In this document: piece by piece, positions 5,417-6,472 of the stretch
Position numbering within the stretch: the stretch's first letter is position 1
Layout of the letters: each line of letters begins with the position of its first letter
Source: an uncultured Sphingopyxis sp.
Lineage (GTDB): Bacteria > Pseudomonadota > Alphaproteobacteria > Sphingomonadales > Sphingomonadaceae
DNA: 6,472 nucleotides
Assembly: GCA_936933955.1 (NCBI GenBank)
Contig: CAKZIN010000021.1
Location: forward strand, 1 to 6,472
Direction of reading: 5' to 3'
The notes under the pieces: model-generated
The model's database searches: none
Told to the model about the DNA's origin: nothing
Seen by the model: the letters and a program-made list of their open reading frames with translations, nothing else
Program-made: the position numbers and the translations under genes

Positions 5417-5843
5417 GTGGCGCCAGAGGGCCTGTAAGCCGGGTTCTGTCCCCCCGCCCGTTCCCGTGAGGGCGCGGCGGAAGGGGCGACCATTCCTCTA
5501 GGCGCGCCGTTGCCGACGCGCTCCAGCAGCCAACCCGGACGGCATGGGCGACAATCTCGCCTGCGTGGACCCTTGTGAGGCCCGACGCGCGCCGTCCCTA
5601 TTCGGCCTTGCTCCCGGTGGGGTTTACCGAGCCGCTCCGGTCGCCCGTCGCGCGGTGCGCTCTTACCGCACCCTTTCAGCCTTACCTGTGCGCCGCCGAA
5701 GCGTCGCCATCGGCGGTCTACTCTCTGTGGCACTGTCCCTGGGGTCGCCCCCGCCGGGCGTTACCCGGCACCGTGATTGCATGGAGCCCGGACTTTCCTC
5801 CCGCGAGCAAGCTCACCGGCGGCCGCCCGGCCCTCTGGCACGC
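5417..5843 (-). ncRNA. rnpB: RNase P RNA, bacterial type A
   Basis: This is the catalytic RNA that, with protein RnpA, removes 5' leaders from precursor tRNAs. Both conserved ends are present on the minus strand. The near-universal 5' core GAGGAAAGUCCGGGCUCCA is at 5800-5782, and the 3' block ACAGAACCCGGCUUACAGG is at 5449-5431. The outer helix P1 can be read directly: GCCAGAGGGCC (5839-5829) pairs with GGCCCUCUGGC (5432-5422) over 11 bp, which fixes the ends to within a few bases. The length of about 427 nt suits alphaproteobacterial type A RNA. Positions up to ~5858 contain TGCTAC, which could be a -10 element, but no -35 is clear. Protein-like frames crossing this region are spurious. The gene appears complete and belongs to the sphingomonad-like block. 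Confidence 0.95.
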
Positions 5844-5930
5844 GCGCCTGTAGCACCACCGGCGTGCGATTGCGAGGCGTGTGGCGTTCCCCCCCTCCCC
5901 CTTGTGGGAAGGGAGGTTGGCGCCCCCCCC
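5844..5930. other. C-rich spacer between rnpB and the reductase-like gene
   Basis: No gene is seen. It should contain the rnpB promoter near 5845-5880 (minus strand; weak TGCTAC -10 candidate). Runs of seven and eight C occur at 5889-5895 and 5923-5930, and there is a short dyad at 5894-5916. Such C-runs are also places where sequence joins or base-call errors are likely. Confidence 0.45.
5894..5916 (-). terminator. Short dyad after the reductase-like gene, weak terminator candidate
   Basis: CCTCCC (5894-5899) and GGGAGG (5911-5916) form a 6-bp stem around CCTTGTGGGAA. Sequences of this kind (C-rich, TTGTGGG, G-rich) are common between proteobacterial genes. It lies 14 nt past the stop at 5931, but no U-tract follows. 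Confidence 0.3.
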
Positions 5931-6341
5931 TTACCCCTCCGGTTGCGGCAGCAGCAGGCCGAGCAGGATGGCGCGGGTTTCGCCGTCGATGGTGCCGTCG
6001 AACAGCTCGGGGCGAAACCGCCGCTGGAACGCCACCGTCGCCGCGAGCGGGTCGGTGATGTCGGTGCCGCCCCAGCCGGTGCCGGGATGTGCCACCTGAA
6101 AATAGCGCCCGGGGGTGGACCGGCGGCCGCGTACGCGAATGCCGGTGGGCGGCACGTCGAGGCATTTGCCGGCCTGGTGTTCCGACAGCACGCCGGTGAT
6201 GTGATCGTCCACCACGATAACCTCGTCCACATGGCCGTGCCATTGCTGGGCGAAGATGCCGATGGCGGCGCTGCCGAGCACCGGTTCGCCACGCTTTACG
6301 TGCTCGATGTGGCACCCAAGGGCGTGACTAGGGCCCTCCAA
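5931..6341 (-). CDS. C-terminal part of an oxidoreductase-like protein (6-hydroxynicotinate reductase-like), 5' end missing
   Basis: About 130 residues read HIEHVKRGEPVLGSAAIG, then GIFAQQWHGHVDEVIVVDDH, ITGVLSEHQAGKCLD, STPGRYFQVAHPGTGWGGTD, and end LLGLLLPQPEG. I recall this wording from long proteobacterial proteins with ferredoxin-type Fe-S domains annotated as 6-hydroxynicotinate reductase (nicotinate breakdown). No Fe-S cysteine cluster is in the part present, so the function is a family guess. The frame opens at TTG 6341, but there is no ribosome site and residues before about LGCHIEH (6320) do not look like the protein, so the true 5' part is missing and the sequence is cut near 6320-6335. 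It reads the same way as rnpB and lies upstream of it. Whether it comes from the same organism as the psp block is open. Confidence 0.5.
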   Translation of the reverse strand: MEGPSHALGCHIEHVKRGEPVLGSAAIGIFAQQWHGHVDEVIVVDDHITGVLSEHQAGKCLDVPPTGIRVRGRRSTPGRYFQVAHPGTGWGGTDITDPLAATVAFQRRFRPELFDGTIDGETRAILLGLLLPQPEG

Positions 6342-6344
6342 CGC

Positions 6345-6382
6345 AGAACTCCCGGCCCTGGTGACCCGGGACCGGGAGTTCT
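6345..6382 (-). terminator. Strong hairpin downstream of tRNA-Leu, terminator candidate
   Basis: AGAACTCCCGG (6345-6355) and CCGGGAGTTCT (6372-6382) pair perfectly over 11 bp. The interior can extend the stem with one mismatch around a small loop. It begins 38 nt past the tRNA 3' end on the minus strand. Only TTCT occurs at the stem base and no U-run follows, so orientation is inferred from the neighbouring tRNA. Confidence 0.45.
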
Positions 6383-6420
6383 ACTGAACATAATCGGCTA
6401 CTACTGCTGAATAGCCTGCG

Positions 6421-6472
6421 TGCGAGAGGGGGGATTTGAACCCCCACGCCCGTAAGGACACTGCCACCTGAA
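6421..6472 (-). tRNA. tRNA-Leu(CAG), 3' half; 5' half lies beyond the window
   Basis: Read on the minus strand from the window edge, the sequence starts in a 7-base anticodon loop UUCAGGU, giving anticodon CAG with U33 and G37. Next come the 3' anticodon stem GGCAG and a long class II variable arm whose GUCC can pair with GGGC. The T arm is GGGGG-UUCAAAU-CCCCC, followed by acceptor strand CUCUCGC and discriminator A73 at 6421. The long variable arm and A73 fit leucine. CCA is not encoded. The D arm, 5' acceptor strand and 5' anticodon stem are off the end. It could belong to the same Deinococcus-like source as the Enzyme I fragment, but a tRNA half does not settle that. Confidence 0.88.

Noticed and set aside
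630..6330. Natural horizontal-transfer island carrying psp, sufE and rnpB
   Set aside because: No integrase, transposase, direct-repeat ends or attachment site was seen. Both edges cut genes, and a housekeeping rnpB is an unlikely cargo, so a technical chimera is the simpler reading.
5544..6410. 288-residue plus-strand frame and other frames crossing rnpB
   Set aside because: They overlap a structural RNA whose ends and P1 helix are visible, then run antisense to the reductase-like gene.
1..6472. CRISPR arrays, insertion sequences, prophage or toxin-antitoxin genes
   Set aside because: No regularly spaced repeats and no transposase, integrase, phage or toxin motifs were found on either strand.

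Overview
The window is about 69% GC by eye and appears to join DNA from at least two bacteria. The central block (about 630 to 5845) looks like an alphaproteobacterium of the order Sphingomonadales (Erythrobacteraceae or Sphingomonadaceae type). It carries a phage-shock-protein (psp) locus, a sufE gene, a short DnaJ-type gene and a type A RNase P RNA. The first ~627 bases (minus strand) encode the middle of a PTS Enzyme I that most resembles Deinococcus-type proteins. The last ~130 bases hold the 3' half of a tRNA-Leu(CAG). These assignments rest on reading the proteins and RNAs, not on a database search.

Layout: (1) 1-~627, minus: Enzyme I fragment, open at the window edge and broken at a G-rich point near 627-640. 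(2) ~640-1505, minus: pspF, a sigma54 activator with an intact AAA+ core but no DNA-binding C-terminus, because its reading frame runs across the break. (3) 1506-1923: divergent control region with a sigma54-like promoter facing pspA, a ~300-nt leader with a possible 46-residue small ORF, and two strong hairpins. (4) 1924-4216, plus: pspA, pspB, pspC and three further small membrane-protein genes, tightly spaced or overlapping, probably one operon. (5) 4248-4682, plus: sufE. (6) 4679-5212, minus: DnaJ-domain protein, convergent with sufE and overlapping it by 4 nt. (7) 5213-5416: intergenic, with a row of perfect inverted repeats. (8) ~5417-5843, minus: rnpB. (9) 5931-~6330, minus: C-terminal part of an oxidoreductase-like protein, probably related to proteins annotated as 6-hydroxynicotinate reductase, cut at its N-terminal side. 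(10) 6345-6472: terminator-like hairpin and a partial tRNA-Leu.

How the genes work together: PspF would activate the sigma54 promoter of pspA when the inner membrane is stressed. PspA restrains PspF and binds damaged membrane; PspB and PspC are the membrane sensors. The operon also carries two extra proteins with the same plan as PspB (one N-terminal membrane helix, then a short coiled coil with an L-x2-R-V-x2-L-E-x-I-like motif) and a two-helix mini membrane protein. This makes it an expanded Psp module and the most biologically interesting part of the window.

The two truncated genes at the block boundaries are best explained by a chimeric assembly, amplification or cloning join rather than by a natural island, but reads across the joins would be needed to decide.
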